A DNA stretch of 64,000 nt, from contig NZ_JAJUBC010000001.1 in assembly GCF_028683095.1 (NCBI RefSeq), forward strand, positions 62,001 to 126,000, given 5' to 3'. The notes under the pieces were generated by a model. It had not been told where the DNA came from. It saw only the letters and a list, made by a program, of their open reading frames with translations, and ran no database searches. This stretch comes from Enterovibrio gelatinilyticus. Lineage in GTDB: Bacteria > Pseudomonadota > Gammaproteobacteria > Enterobacterales > Vibrionaceae. This document shows, in pieces, positions 46,323 through 55,501 of the stretch (within the stretch, counting starts at the first letter, position 1; every line of letters begins with the position of its first letter). The position numbers were made by a program, and so were the translations under genes.

Positions 46323-48412
46323 CGGGCGCTGTATCCGAGAAGTTGCAGGAAACGCTCTTTGAATTGAATCGCGTTGAAGAACGAGAGCATAAATTCAAAG
46401 AGGAAAACCGAGCGATCCTTTCTGCCATTTCCGCCATGTCAGGGGCCAGCAACAAAATAGAAGTGTTTAATACACTTCTTAAAGTGATCGAGCGTTACGT
46501 TTCATTTGAAAATGCTCTGGTACTCACACGAAACAAAGATACAGAAGATAGTTATTCGTGTCTTGTATCGACCTCGCACGAAGTTGAAAAATTCCAATGG
46601 CAAGATGGCGGCACATTTTCACGCTGTGTGAATGGCCAAACTGTTATCTTATATGCGCCAGATAGAGTACGAGAATTCGACTTGCTCGATGCATCAGATT
46701 TTGACTCCTGCCGTTCTGCTTTGGTGACTGGCATGACGGTGAATGCTAGCGAATCTATTCTTCTGCTCTTCTCTTCCCAAAAGGGAGGGTTCGACATCAA
46801 AGCCCAGCAAGTTATCGAACGCTTTCGACCACTGATTGAACGAACAATCATTGATATAGATTATCGAGAACGCCTCCAGTGCTTGGTTTCGGTTAAAACC
46901 CAAGAGCTTACAGCTAGTCGTCAGCGATTCAGAGATTTTGCTAAAACAGCGGGGGATTGGTTCTGGGAAATCAATAATAACCTGCAGTTTACTTATTTGT
47001 CGTCACCATCAAACGAAGCGCTTTCAACAGAACCTCAAGCTATTATGAGCCAGTTTGATCGGCAGCCTGAAGTAAAGAAAAGGCTGATGGATCTAATCCA
47101 ACTAGAGCAGCCGTTTTCAGAAGTGGAATGGAAAGTTTTTAGTCAGGGAGCTGAGCAATGGATCAGCCTTTCCGGTAGGCCTTATTACGATAAGCGCGGA
47201 AACTGCTTAGGTTTCAGAGGGACAGCAAAAGATATTACAACGCGAAAGCAGCGATTGCATGAACTACAAATGGCGAGGAGACAGGCAGAATCAGCGAATG
47301 CCGCGAAATCACAATTCCTTGCCATGATGAGCCATGAAATTCGGACACCGCTTAATGCAGTAATGGGTTTGCTTGATGCCCTTCAACAGTCGCCAATTAA
47401 TGAAGAACAAGAGCAATGGGTTCTCCAAATGGATAAGTCAGCCCATCTTTTGTTGACGATCATTAATGATGTTCTAGATTTATCTCGCGTAGAATCTGCT
47501 CGTTTTGCGCTACATCCCGAGAACATGAGCCCAAGAGAATGTATCTCTGTGGTGTTCAACCAGCTAAAAGAAGCGTCTTCCAGCAAGGACATAATGTTGG
47601 AAATGGATGTTTCTAATGATGTGCCCAATCTCATCTATCAAGACGGTAATCGTTTTACGCAAATATTGTTAAACCTGGTTGGAAATGCAGTGAAGTTTTC
47701 GGATACGGGTGAAATCAACGTATCAATGTGGGCGGAAGGGAGAACGCTAAAACTCAGCGTTCAAGATTCAGGGATTGGCATTGCTCCAGAAAGAAAAAGA
47801 GATATTTTTCAGCCATTTACTCAGGCTGATGGCAGTATTACCCGTAAATACGGGGGTACCGGTCTCGGGCTTTCTATTTGTAAAAAGCTTGTATCAATGA
47901 TGCAAGGTACGATCGACTTTGAAAGCCAACTAGGCGTTGGGACGACATTCTATATCACCATTCCTCTCATTGAACCTCCGATGCAGGAAATCGTTCAAAA
48001 AGACAAGACGGAAAATAGCGAGGTAAAACCGCTGAGAGTTTTGGTTGCCGAGGATAGCAAAGCAAATCAAATGGTTGTTAGGCTCATGCTGGAAAAAGCA
48101 GGTCATTCTGTCGTTCTGGCAAACAACGGCCAAGAAGCGATAGAAATATTGGACCGTGAAGGGAGAGAGTCGCCATTTGATATAGTTCTCATGGATATGT
48201 CTATGCCTGTACTTTGTGGTATTGAGGCAACAAAACAATTGAGAGCAAAAGGCTTCGCACAACCGATTATCGCCTTAACAGCTAATGCAATGAACGAAGA
48301 TAGAGAGAAGTGTCTGCAAGCCGGAATGGATGATTTTGTTACAAAACCAGTGCGCTCAGTAATCCTTAAGCAAGCATTACAAAGACACACAGTAGGGAAT
48401 GTAACAACCTAA
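46319..48412 (+). CDS. vpsS: Hybrid sensor histidine kinase / response regulator, VpsS-like
   Basis: A 697-residue cytoplasmic hybrid kinase. An N-terminal coiled segment and GAF-like domain (about 40-190) are followed by a PAS domain (about 205-310), HisKA with His339 in MSHEIRTP, a HATPase domain (NLVGNAVKFSD, DSGIGIAPE, GGTGLGLSICK), then a receiver domain with phospho-acceptor Asp626 in LMDMSMP. No membrane helix is present, so it must receive its signal from a partner; NosP is encoded just before it with a 4-nt overlap. In V. cholerae VpsS feeds the LuxU phosphorelay and biofilm genes. Orthology is judged from architecture and position, not from a search. Confidence 0.83.
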   Translation: MTGAVSEKLQETLFELNRVEEREHKFKEENRAILSAISAMSGASNKIEVFNTLLKVIERYVSFENALVLTRNKDTEDSYSCLVSTSHEVEKFQWQDGGTFSRCVNGQTVILYAPDRVREFDLLDASDFDSCRSALVTGMTVNASESILLLFSSQKGGFDIKAQQVIERFRPLIERTIIDIDYRERLQCLVSVKTQELTASRQRFRDFAKTAGDWFWEINNNLQFTYLSSPSNEALSTEPQAIMSQFDRQPEVKKRLMDLIQLEQPFSEVEWKVFSQGAEQWISLSGRPYYDKRGNCLGFRGTAKDITTRKQRLHELQMARRQAESANAAKSQFLAMMSHEIRTPLNAVMGLLDALQQSPINEEQEQWVLQMDKSAHLLLTIINDVLDLSRVESARFALHPENMSPRECISVVFNQLKEASSSKDIMLEMDVSNDVPNLIYQDGNRFTQILLNLVGNAVKFSDTGEINVSMWAEGRTLKLSVQDSGIGIAPERKRDIFQPFTQADGSITRKYGGTGLGLSICKKLVSMMQGTIDFESQLGVGTTFYITIPLIEPPMQEIVQKDKTENSEVKPLRVLVAEDSKANQMVVRLMLEKAGHSVVLANNGQEAIEILDREGRESPFDIVLMDMSMPVLCGIEATKQLRAKGFAQPIIALTANAMNEDREKCLQAGMDDFVTKPVRSVILKQALQRHTVGNVTT

Positions 48413-48512
48413 ATTGTTTTTCTTCCTATTCGGCTTAGTGTCATATTACTACGCGGTGACGTTCTAATAATCTGTGGTTTTGATTGTTCAATAGTGTTCT
48501 ATCGGCACGGTT

Positions 48513-49415
48513 CTAATTACGTGGTTTGTTAGATGTGGCACTAAGCAAGAACTCGCTAAACGCGAGTGCAATAGGCGAGAGTTTTTTTTCCTTTCGATGA
48601 ACCAAATACCAATGCCGAATGATAGGCATGTTCTCAACATCAAGGACTTGAAGCCGTTTAGTCTCCAACTCCAACTCAATGGTATGACTAGATACAATGC
48701 CCAAGCTTAGTCCGGCTGAAACAGCTTGCTTGATGGATTCACTCGCACTCATTTCCGCAGACACGATGAGCGATAACCCGTGATTGTGAAAGAATCGCTC
48801 AATCGAAAACCGAGTACCTGATCCTTGCTCTCGAACTACCATTGGTTCTTTGGCAATCCTAGACAATGGGATATTGGTTTCAGCGCACAGCGGATGGTTA
48901 GCTGGGGCAACGACCACTAATGGATTTTCCATAAAAACGGTGGCGTTTAAATCGAGCTCTGCAGGAGGCTTGCCCATAATGGCCAAATCACATCCATTGA
49001 TTTTTATGTCTTTTAGTAGGTGTTCTCGATTGGTTACTTTAAGACTGAGTTTTACATCAGGATGCTCTTGAGAGAACGATGCGAGTAGACGCGCAGCAAA
49101 GTAGTTAGCGGTACTTGCCACGGTAATGTTTAATTTCCCACGAGTTAGCTCTTTCATGCTGTCGAAAACATCTTCGGCATCGCGAAGCTGTTCTGAAATA
49201 CGCTCGCAGTAACCGAGTAGCTCTTGACCCGCTTCGGTAAGAAACAACGATTTCCCCAACTGTTCGAACAATGCCAGCCCAATATTGTCTTCAAGTTGCT
49301 TGATTTGCATTGAGACGGCAGGTTGTGTCAGGTGAAGCTCTTCAGCTGCACGCGTGTAACTTGATTGAGTGGCTACGGCCTGAAAGATGTTTAGTTGTCT
49401 TAGGGTCAGATGCAT
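48513..49415 (-). CDS. cbbR: LysR-type regulator of CO2-fixation genes, CbbR
   Basis: A 300-residue LysR regulator whose first 60 residues (MHLTLRQLNIFQAVATQSSY, TRAAEELHLTQPAVSMQIKQ) match the CbbR consensus closely, as does LFEQLGKSLFLTEAG. The effector domain has GSGTRFSIERFF and SAEMSASESIKQAVSAGLSLGIVSSH, typical of CbbR, which responds to RuBP, NADPH or similar metabolites. ATG 49415 has AAGG at good spacing; six more codons upstream begin with TTG. It is the last gene of cbbL-cbbS-cbbQ-cbbO-cbbR, 63 nt after cbbO, and should act on the divergent cbbL/cbbT region. Confidence 0.92.
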   Translation of the reverse strand: MHLTLRQLNIFQAVATQSSYTRAAEELHLTQPAVSMQIKQLEDNIGLALFEQLGKSLFLTEAGQELLGYCERISEQLRDAEDVFDSMKELTRGKLNITVASTANYFAARLLASFSQEHPDVKLSLKVTNREHLLKDIKINGCDLAIMGKPPAELDLNATVFMENPLVVVAPANHPLCAETNIPLSRIAKEPMVVREQGSGTRFSIERFFHNHGLSLIVSAEMSASESIKQAVSAGLSLGIVSSHTIELELETKRLQVLDVENMPIIRHWYLVHRKEKKLSPIALAFSEFLLSATSNKPRN

Positions 49416-49478
49416 ACGACTACCTTGTATCAAACCACGAGATTAATGACCAAGATCCTGATTACTAGAACATCACCA

Positions 49479-52106
49479 TCAACCTGCTCGTTTAGTCAAT
49501 GAAGCAAACAAGCTAGGAAGAACGTCTGGCAGTTGAGTAACCTTATCGACAACCGTGTAATGACCTTGCCCAAATATCTGACCGACATAATTATCTGCGT
49601 CAGGATCGATCGTCAGGCAGTATGGGATCACACCTTGGCTGCATAGTTCGTCGACAGCACGCCTTGTATCGGCTTGAAGATATAGCGGGTCGCGAACATC
49701 AACATCTGCGGGTTCTCCGTCTCCTACTAATAACAGTAGTTTCTTTCGTTGTGGCTGTTTAGCCAAAAATGTTTTGGCATGACGCAATGCTGTACCCATC
49801 CGTGTAGATAGGCCGCCTTGTATACCCGCTAAACGTGACTTGGCTTTGTCGTCATATGCTTCGTCAAAATCTTTGAATCGTTGATATTGCACATCCTCTC
49901 TACCGTTGGATGAAAAGCCATGTATTGCGAAGGTATCTCCAATCCCATCAAGCGCTGATGCCAACATGACTGTGGCTTCCTTAGCGACATCAAGAATGGT
50001 ACGGCTTTCGTCATCGTTGGGTATTGTATCAAGCGTTGATTGAGATAAATCCAACAGGACCAATACTGCGACATCTCTTTCTTGCCGCTTCAGACGTTGG
50101 TCAATGTTCATTTCTGGCAATGCGCCGCGACGTAGTTCTTTCATCGCGTCTATCGCAGCATCTAAGTCTAGGCCGTCACCGTCGTATTGCTTTCTCAGAC
50201 GGGTAAGTCCTTTGGGCTGAAGTGTTTCAACCAGTGTTTTTATTTTTCGAACCAGCATTTGACGCTTGGCTAGAATACTGTCGATATCTTCAGAAAGACC
50301 AAGAGAGGGGCGCCGCTCTGTTAACGTTACCCAATCTGGCCGATGAGCTTGCAGTCCATAGTCCCACTCGGGGTACAAAATAGGAGGTGATATATTTTCG
50401 TTTCCCGCTAGAGCATTGGCATCTCGTTCGTTCATGCTGACATTTTCAGGGTCGCCGTCTCTGAAAAACTCAGAGTGTAATGTCCAAATCTCCTGTGCAT
50501 TTTCATCGGCTAACTCGCAGTCAATTTCGTTGACCATTTGCGTGACTGTGACACTACGTCGAACTTGTTGATGTTGCTGCACTTCCCAGCGCACAAGTTC
50601 TGCTTCGCTGTCACACCACATCGCTATATTATCATCACGATAAGGCGCTAAAGGCTCCATATGGCTTGATGGTATTGAGGCCGAAATATCAAATTCTTGT
50701 ATCACTTCATGGGCAAGCCAGCATCCCAAGCGCTCTATTTCTTGTGAGCTATCATGCTTATCATCATGACTTAACGTATTCCAAAATTTTGTATGTGACG
50801 CTGTAACTAATTGATGGCGGGTGTTGTCGGCCTCTATTGACGCGTCTTTATCAAGCAATGCATTTGCAATGTCTTTTAGGACCACCAAATAGCTTTCAGC
50901 CGAGGTGTTGTTGTTCTGATGATGTCGATGACATGGGTGATGAAAGCATTTCCATAAAATCTTTAATCCCGGAAACACCTCAATAGCCATTGCTTCAACG
51001 CGAGCGTCTTCAAATAAACCAATACAGATCCGCTCTAATGGTGAGAAAGCGTCACGTAAGCGAGGTCGACTGTATTTGACATGCGCTGCACAATGGGCAG
51101 ACATAGCGCGGTAAAGCTGTTTGTTTAATGTTGCCTGTGTTGAGTGAGATTGCGCAGTTTCTGCGGCATTACGTGTGTTCAACGTTGCTATCGCGTCTAC
51201 TGCGTCTGGCAATAAAATGACGCCATCCTCTATTGTCGCTAATTGAGTCGTCATGATAGGAGAGGTTGCTATTTTGGAATGGGTGTCTTTCATGGGGCTA
51301 ACATCAGTCGTATCGCCGTTCGCGAATAACGACTTGTGCATAGATATAGGCCGCATAAAGAAATCGCTCCCCCATACTGCACGGAGAAAAAAGTGTACTT
51401 GTCGCTGAACATTGCTGAAAAGAGTGCCTTTTCGCTGTTTTTGAAACACGGTCAGGCTTTCAGTCGATGCCAGAGAAAAGTATGCATCAAGCGCTTCATA
51501 TTGATGAGCATGCGCGTTGGCACCAAAGAGAACCCAGTATCTAAAGCCGCTAAACGGTAAAGCTTGTAAATACAAAGACGCGTTATCTAAAACAGATTTG
51601 AGATTGCGAGGTGCTTTCAATACCAGTAATTCAATGAGCTGCAGGTAAGCGAGGAATTCTTTCGATGAGTTCAGCTGAGTGGCGACTTTGGGCAGTGAAT
51701 AGAGAAACTGCGCTTGCCGCGCCGAGCTTACCCATCGTCCAAGTTCCATTGTCGTTGAATAAATCTTTCGAGTGACGCTGTCACTTTTTGTCTGGGGTGT
51801 TTTTTCAGCGATACAAACATCACTTTCGAAGGGAATATCTTTGAGACCTGAAGCGAAAGATAAATAAGGAATAGTCAGGACCCATGCAAAGGTTATTGGA
51901 TCAAAACGTTTATTAGACATAAACGATCGAATGGCCTGATAAAACGATGCGAGTTCATCTGACTGGAGCAAGTGTTGAGCATCGGATAGTGCCACCTCAA
52001 TGTCTTCGAAATGAATGTCATCACTTTCGGAGTTGGAATTAGCACCATTGTGTCTCTCGACGACCAGTTTGATGTCTTGAATAGAAAGAGGCGTTCCATC
52101 ATCCAT
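49479..52106 (-). CDS. cbbO: RuBisCO activase adaptor CbbO (VWA-domain protein)
   Basis: The 875-residue protein has a C-terminal von Willebrand factor A domain (about 675-870). Its MIDAS motif is DLSQST with Asp686, followed by LLLVGDGEPADVDVRDPLY. CbbO forms a complex with the CbbQ AAA+ hexamer; the VWA domain docks on RuBisCO so that CbbQ can remove inhibitory sugar phosphates. The long N-terminal part includes HCAAHVKYSRPRLRDAFSPLERICIGLFEDARVE, split over residues 330-390, typical of CbbO/NorD-like proteins. I start at ATG 52106 with AGGAG nine nt upstream; the frame runs 16 codons further without such a site. NorD is the main alternative family, excluded by context. Confidence 0.9.
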   Translation of the reverse strand: MDDGTPLSIQDIKLVVERHNGANSNSESDDIHFEDIEVALSDAQHLLQSDELASFYQAIRSFMSNKRFDPITFAWVLTIPYLSFASGLKDIPFESDVCIAEKTPQTKSDSVTRKIYSTTMELGRWVSSARQAQFLYSLPKVATQLNSSKEFLAYLQLIELLVLKAPRNLKSVLDNASLYLQALPFSGFRYWVLFGANAHAHQYEALDAYFSLASTESLTVFQKQRKGTLFSNVQRQVHFFLRAVWGSDFFMRPISMHKSLFANGDTTDVSPMKDTHSKIATSPIMTTQLATIEDGVILLPDAVDAIATLNTRNAAETAQSHSTQATLNKQLYRAMSAHCAAHVKYSRPRLRDAFSPLERICIGLFEDARVEAMAIEVFPGLKILWKCFHHPCHRHHQNNNTSAESYLVVLKDIANALLDKDASIEADNTRHQLVTASHTKFWNTLSHDDKHDSSQEIERLGCWLAHEVIQEFDISASIPSSHMEPLAPYRDDNIAMWCDSEAELVRWEVQQHQQVRRSVTVTQMVNEIDCELADENAQEIWTLHSEFFRDGDPENVSMNERDANALAGNENISPPILYPEWDYGLQAHRPDWVTLTERRPSLGLSEDIDSILAKRQMLVRKIKTLVETLQPKGLTRLRKQYDGDGLDLDAAIDAMKELRRGALPEMNIDQRLKRQERDVAVLVLLDLSQSTLDTIPNDDESRTILDVAKEATVMLASALDGIGDTFAIHGFSSNGREDVQYQRFKDFDEAYDDKAKSRLAGIQGGLSTRMGTALRHAKTFLAKQPQRKKLLLLVGDGEPADVDVRDPLYLQADTRRAVDELCSQGVIPYCLTIDPDADNYVGQIFGQGHYTVVDKVTQLPDVLPSLFASLTKRAG

Positions 52107-52189
52107 TTTATGTGCTCCTATGCTATTTCTGCCCGCGTGTGTTTTGCCCGGCATGGCTTCATCAATCCGAGTATTCGCATACTGATTAG

Positions 52190-53011
52190 TTAGAAACAGC
52201 CCATGACCGTGGCTTCTAATGTGTCTCGAATATCTGGGTCATCGCTGAGTGGGCGTACCAACGCCATATGACAGGCTGATATGGCAGGGATGCCTTGACT
52301 GATCAACTGCGCGGTATAGACAAGAAGTCGCGTCGAAATACCTTCAGTAAGGCCATGCCCAACAAGGTTTCTTGCGTGAGTGGCGATTTGAATAAGACGT
52401 TGAGCAGTATCTCTATCCACACCGGTTTCATGGCAGACAATGAGGATTTCAGTTTCCTCGTCAGGATAAGTGAACTCCAACGCTGCAAAGCGTTGTTTGG
52501 TTGATGTTTTTAAATCCTTCATGATCGTTTGGTAACCTGGGTTATAAGAAATCACCAATTGAAAATCAGGATGTGCAGCAAGTAATTCGCCTTTTTTTTC
52601 TAACGAAAGAGAGCGACGGTAGTCAGTCAAAGAGTGAATTGCCACTGTGGTATCTTGTCTGGCTTCAACCACCTCATCGAGGTAGCAAATTGCACCCATA
52701 CGCGCAGCGAGTGTCAATGGCCCGTCTTGCCAATATGTACCATTCGCATCCAACAAATAGCGACCAATCAAATCGGATGCCGTCATGTCCTCGTGACAAG
52801 AAATGGTGATCAATGGCCTTGATAGCCGCCATGCCATATGTTCAATAAATCGCGTTTTACCGCAACCAGTCGGGCCTTTTAACATCATCGGAATGCGTGA
52901 TTGATAGGCCGCTTCATAAAGCGTAATTTCTTCGCCGGATGCTTGATAGTAGGGTTCTTTGTCAACCAAATATTGTTGATTGGCAGGCATCGCTTCAATT
53001 GTCTGAGTCAT
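52190..53011 (-). CDS. cbbQ: RuBisCO activase AAA+ ATPase CbbQ (MoxR family)
   Basis: The 273-residue MoxR-type AAA+ protein has Walker A GPTGCGKT (46-53), Walker B ICYLDEVVEAR with Asp112-Glu113, sensor region LVISYNPGYQ, and the arginine-finger segment STKQRFAAL. CbbQ hexamers with CbbO use ATP to restore inhibited form IA RuBisCO. The N-terminus EPYYQASGEEITLYEAAYQ and SRIPMMLKGPTG are characteristic of CbbQ/NirQ/NorQ; the RuBisCO neighbour decides for CbbQ. A hairpin in the gap after cbbS may lower its expression relative to RuBisCO. Confidence 0.94.
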   Translation of the reverse strand: MTQTIEAMPANQQYLVDKEPYYQASGEEITLYEAAYQSRIPMMLKGPTGCGKTRFIEHMAWRLSRPLITISCHEDMTASDLIGRYLLDANGTYWQDGPLTLAARMGAICYLDEVVEARQDTTVAIHSLTDYRRSLSLEKKGELLAAHPDFQLVISYNPGYQTIMKDLKTSTKQRFAALEFTYPDEETEILIVCHETGVDRDTAQRLIQIATHARNLVGHGLTEGISTRLLVYTAQLISQGIPAISACHMALVRPLSDDPDIRDTLEATVMGCF

Positions 53012-53031
53012 TGCTGGCTTCCTGTCATTCG

Positions 53032-53074
53032 CAAAAAAGGGCTAGGGCGACAGCTGGATAGGTAGCTGTGCCCC
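53032..53074 (-). terminator. Possible attenuator between cbbS and cbbQ
   Basis: On the minus strand, GGGGCACAGCT and AGCTGTCGCCC form an interrupted stem (6+3 bp around a 2x2 mismatch) with an 8-nt loop, followed after TAGCCC by six T. The imperfect stem suggests partial termination, leaving abundant cbbLS message and less activase message. Confidence 0.5.
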
Positions 53075-53102
53075 GCCAATAGACAGCGTATTATGGATAC
53101 TG

Positions 53103-53462
53103 TCACTCAAATCCGGGCGCGCGATAGATAACCATCGATGCCCCTTGGCTTTGTTGATAATTGTCATAACCAACTAACCTGACATGGTGATTGGCGTTTA
53201 GGTTGTGACAAAGCTGAGCTTCATTGAGAATCGTATCGACGTTAGTTTCTCCGAACATGGGAAGTTTCCACATGTACCAGAATGAACCACTGGCTTCCTC
53301 AGGTTCAGAGTGCTCAATCGCTGGGTTCCAACCTTTGCTGACAATGTATTCCACTTGGCGTCGAATTTGCTCTGCGGTCATACGGGGTAGGTAGGAAAAC
53401 GTCTCGAACTTCCGGCTATGTTTGTCGGTTAACCTTGACGGGTAGTCCATCACTTCACTCAT
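53103..53462 (-). CDS. cbbS: RuBisCO small subunit CbbS, form IA
   Basis: The 119-residue small subunit caps the L8S8 holoenzyme. It reads [59 protein letters not shown] and [15 protein letters not shown], the form IA pattern with no C-terminal hairpin extension of the red-type enzymes. This agrees with the presence of CbbQ/CbbO and absence of CbbX. It lies 49 nt after the cbbL stop, with AAAGGAGCG at the proper distance before the ATG. No carboxysome shell genes follow. Confidence 0.96.
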   Translation of the reverse strand: MSEVMDYPSRLTDKHSRKFETFSYLPRMTAEQIRRQVEYIVSKGWNPAIEHSEPEEASGSFWYMWKLPMFGETNVDTILNEAQLCHNLNANHHVRLVGYDNYQQSQGASMVIYRAPGFE

Positions 53463-53511
53463 AGTGTCGCTCCTTTTGTTGTTACGTTTCGGGTGAGTCG
53501 TTATCCATCAA

Positions 53512-54930
53512 CTAGGCATGAACTACATCGAGTTTATCGACCGTATCGAATTCGAATTTGACCTCTTTCCATGTTTCCATGGCTGCTTTCAGTTCTGGGC
53601 TATGTTTCGCGGCGGCAGTAAGAATGTCTTTGCCTTCGCGCTCCAATTCTTTACCTTCGTTTCTTGCTTGTGTACATGCTTCCAACGCCACTCGGTTTGC
53701 AGCCGCGCCAGCTGCGTTACCCCAAGGGTGACCTAATGTGCCCCCGCCAAATTGGAAAATGGCGTCGTCACCAAAAATCGAAACAAGGGCAGGCATATGC
53801 CATACATGGATTCCGCCCGATGCAACGGGTAACACGCCAGGCATTGAGCCAAAGTCTTGGTCAAAGAAAATCCCGCGAGAGCGATCTTCTTTGATAAAAC
53901 GATCACGCATGATGTCAATCCAACCCAGCGTTGCTTCACGATCCCCCTCTAGCTTTCCAACAACCGTGCCTGAATGGAGATGGTCGCCGCCTGAAAGGCG
54001 AAGGCATTTGGATAACACGCGGAAATGAATACCATGACGAGGGTTTCTATCTAACACCGCATGCATTGCACGGTGAATGTGAAGCAACATGCCGTTTTCA
54101 CGGCACCAGTTAGCGAGCCCCGTATTAGCGGTAAAACCCGCGGTTAGAAAATCATGCATGATGATTGGCATATCCAACTCTTTGGCGAACTCGGCACGAC
54201 GATACATTTCTTCAGGCGTTGCAGCCGTCACATTTAGGTAATGACCTTTACGCTCACCAGTTTCACGCTCTGCACGATGAATGGCCTCGGCCACATACTC
54301 AAAACGATCACGCCAGCGCATAAACGGTTGAGAGTTAACATTTTCATCATCTTTGGTGAAATCCAACCCACCACGCAAACCTTCGTAACAAGCGCGCCCG
54401 TAGTTTTTCGCAGAAAGGCCTAATTTCGGCTTGATGGTGCAACCAAGTAGGGCACGACCGTATTTGTTCATTTTGTCACGCTCGACCTGAATACCATTTG
54501 GTGGGCCACCACAGGTTTTTACGTATGCAATAGGGAAACGAACGTCCTCTAAACGCAGCCCGCGAATCGCTTTAAATCCGAATACGTTACCCACCAATGA
54601 AGTCAGTACGTTAACCACTGACCCTTCTTCAAATAGATCAATAGGGTAAGCAACAAAGGCATAGAAGGCGGTATCGTCTCCAGGCACATCTTCAATGGCG
54701 TAAGCACGTCCCTTGTAATAGTCGAGATCAGTAAGTAGATCCGTCCAAACCGTCGTCCACGTACCTGTCGAAGACTCTGCCGCAACAGCTGCAGCAGCTT
54801 CCTCCCTCGGTACTCCCGGTTGAGGTTCTATTTTAAAACATGCAAGAAGATCGGTGTCTGTGGGAATGTACTCAGGCATCCAATATGTTTCACGATAATC
54901 CTTTACGCCGGCTTGATAACTTTTTGCCAT
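53512..54930 (-). CDS. cbbL: RuBisCO large subunit CbbL, form IA
   Basis: The 472-residue catalytic subunit carboxylates ribulose 1,5-bisphosphate. Active-site landmarks: [20 protein letters not shown] with Lys167, the carbamylated Lys193 in [10 protein letters not shown], loop 6 region [12 protein letters not shown], and GGIHVWHMP and [12 protein letters not shown] for phosphate binding. Sequence flavour ([37 protein letters not shown]) is green-type form IA. ATG 54930 has AGGA eight nt upstream; two more codons begin with TTG. First gene of the minus arm, transcribed from the 571-bp region shared with cbbT. This is a true RuBisCO, not a RuBisCO-like protein, since all named catalytic segments are intact. 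Confidence 0.98.
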   Translation of the reverse strand: MAKSYQAGVKDYRETYWMPEYIPTDTDLLACFKIEPQPGVPREEAAAAVAAESSTGTWTTVWTDLLTDLDYYKGRAYAIEDVPGDDTAFYAFVAYPIDLFEEGSVVNVLTSLVGNVFGFKAIRGLRLEDVRFPIAYVKTCGGPPNGIQVERDKMNKYGRALLGCTIKPKLGLSAKNYGRACYEGLRGGLDFTKDDENVNSQPFMRWRDRFEYVAEAIHRAERETGERKGHYLNVTAATPEEMYRRAEFAKELDMPIIMHDFLTAGFTANTGLANWCRENGMLLHIHRAMHAVLDRNPRHGIHFRVLSKCLRLSGGDHLHSGTVVGKLEGDREATLGWIDIMRDRFIKEDRSRGIFFDQDFGSMPGVLPVASGGIHVWHMPALVSIFGDDAIFQFGGGTLGHPWGNAAGAAANRVALEACTQARNEGKELEREGKDILTAAAKHSPELKAAMETWKEVKFEFDTVDKLDVVHA

Positions 54931-55501
54931 AATCAAATTCCTTATGTATTTCTGTTTAGAAGAATGAGCCTTTGAATCATGTGTGCTTCAATGCGTTAGG
55001 CTTATATTCAGTGTTGCTATTTTCACGAGGAAGTGAAATAGAAAGTTCTTATGGGAAATATAATAAATAATTTGGATGCAATAATGTTCCCGATTGGTGT
55101 TAATTTTTCCTGAGTGTTTTTTTGCTCGCCATTCACACTTTGAATTCGCTAAAGCATCACCTATCCATCTGATTTTAATAATTTAAATTGATATTCCAAT
55201 GTGTTGGGTGATGCTAATTTACTGGCGGTTTAATATCTATAAAACTCCGATATAACTATTTCTTATCATCCTGGAAACTATTCCTGATTGGTTTGTTTTG
55301 AACTGACTGTTTAATTTCAATATTGATTTCCATGATTTTACTGTGGCTTTCTCTCTGTGTGTTTTGATCTAAATCGGTCAGTGAATATTTTTAATAATAA
55401 AAAATCTCGACTTAATAAATCATACGCGTGGAAATTATTTATGTCTGGGCAATCAGGTTCAAATGGGCGGCAGGAAACCTCTATAGTGAAAAGGAGTTTA
55501 T
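54931..55501. promoter_or_regulatory. Divergent cbb control region
   Basis: 571 bp, clearly AT-rich compared with the flanking genes, separating cbbL (minus) from cbbT (plus). No open frame. It should contain both promoters and CbbR sites of the T-N11-A type, but many T/A-rich matches prevent a unique placement. Visible structure: a 9-bp inverted repeat (55153-55161 / 55207-55215); a near-repeat TTCCYGATTGGT at 55087-55098 and 55281-55292; and TTGATCTAAATCGG at 55364-55377, which matches the FNR consensus at 8 of 10 positions. Confidence 0.7.
55153..55215. repeat. Widely spaced 9-bp inverted repeat in the cbb control region
   Basis: AGCATCACC at 55153-55161 and GGTGATGCT at 55207-55215 are exact reverse complements 45 nt apart. 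The spacer contains AATTTAAATT. The dyad lies near the middle of the divergent region, so it could bind one regulator at both arms or allow looping. Confidence 0.6.

Noticed and set aside
48413-48512. Insertion sequence or tRNA at the border of the cbb island
   Set aside because: The 100-bp gap has no inverted repeats, transposase remnant or tRNA-like structure that I can see.
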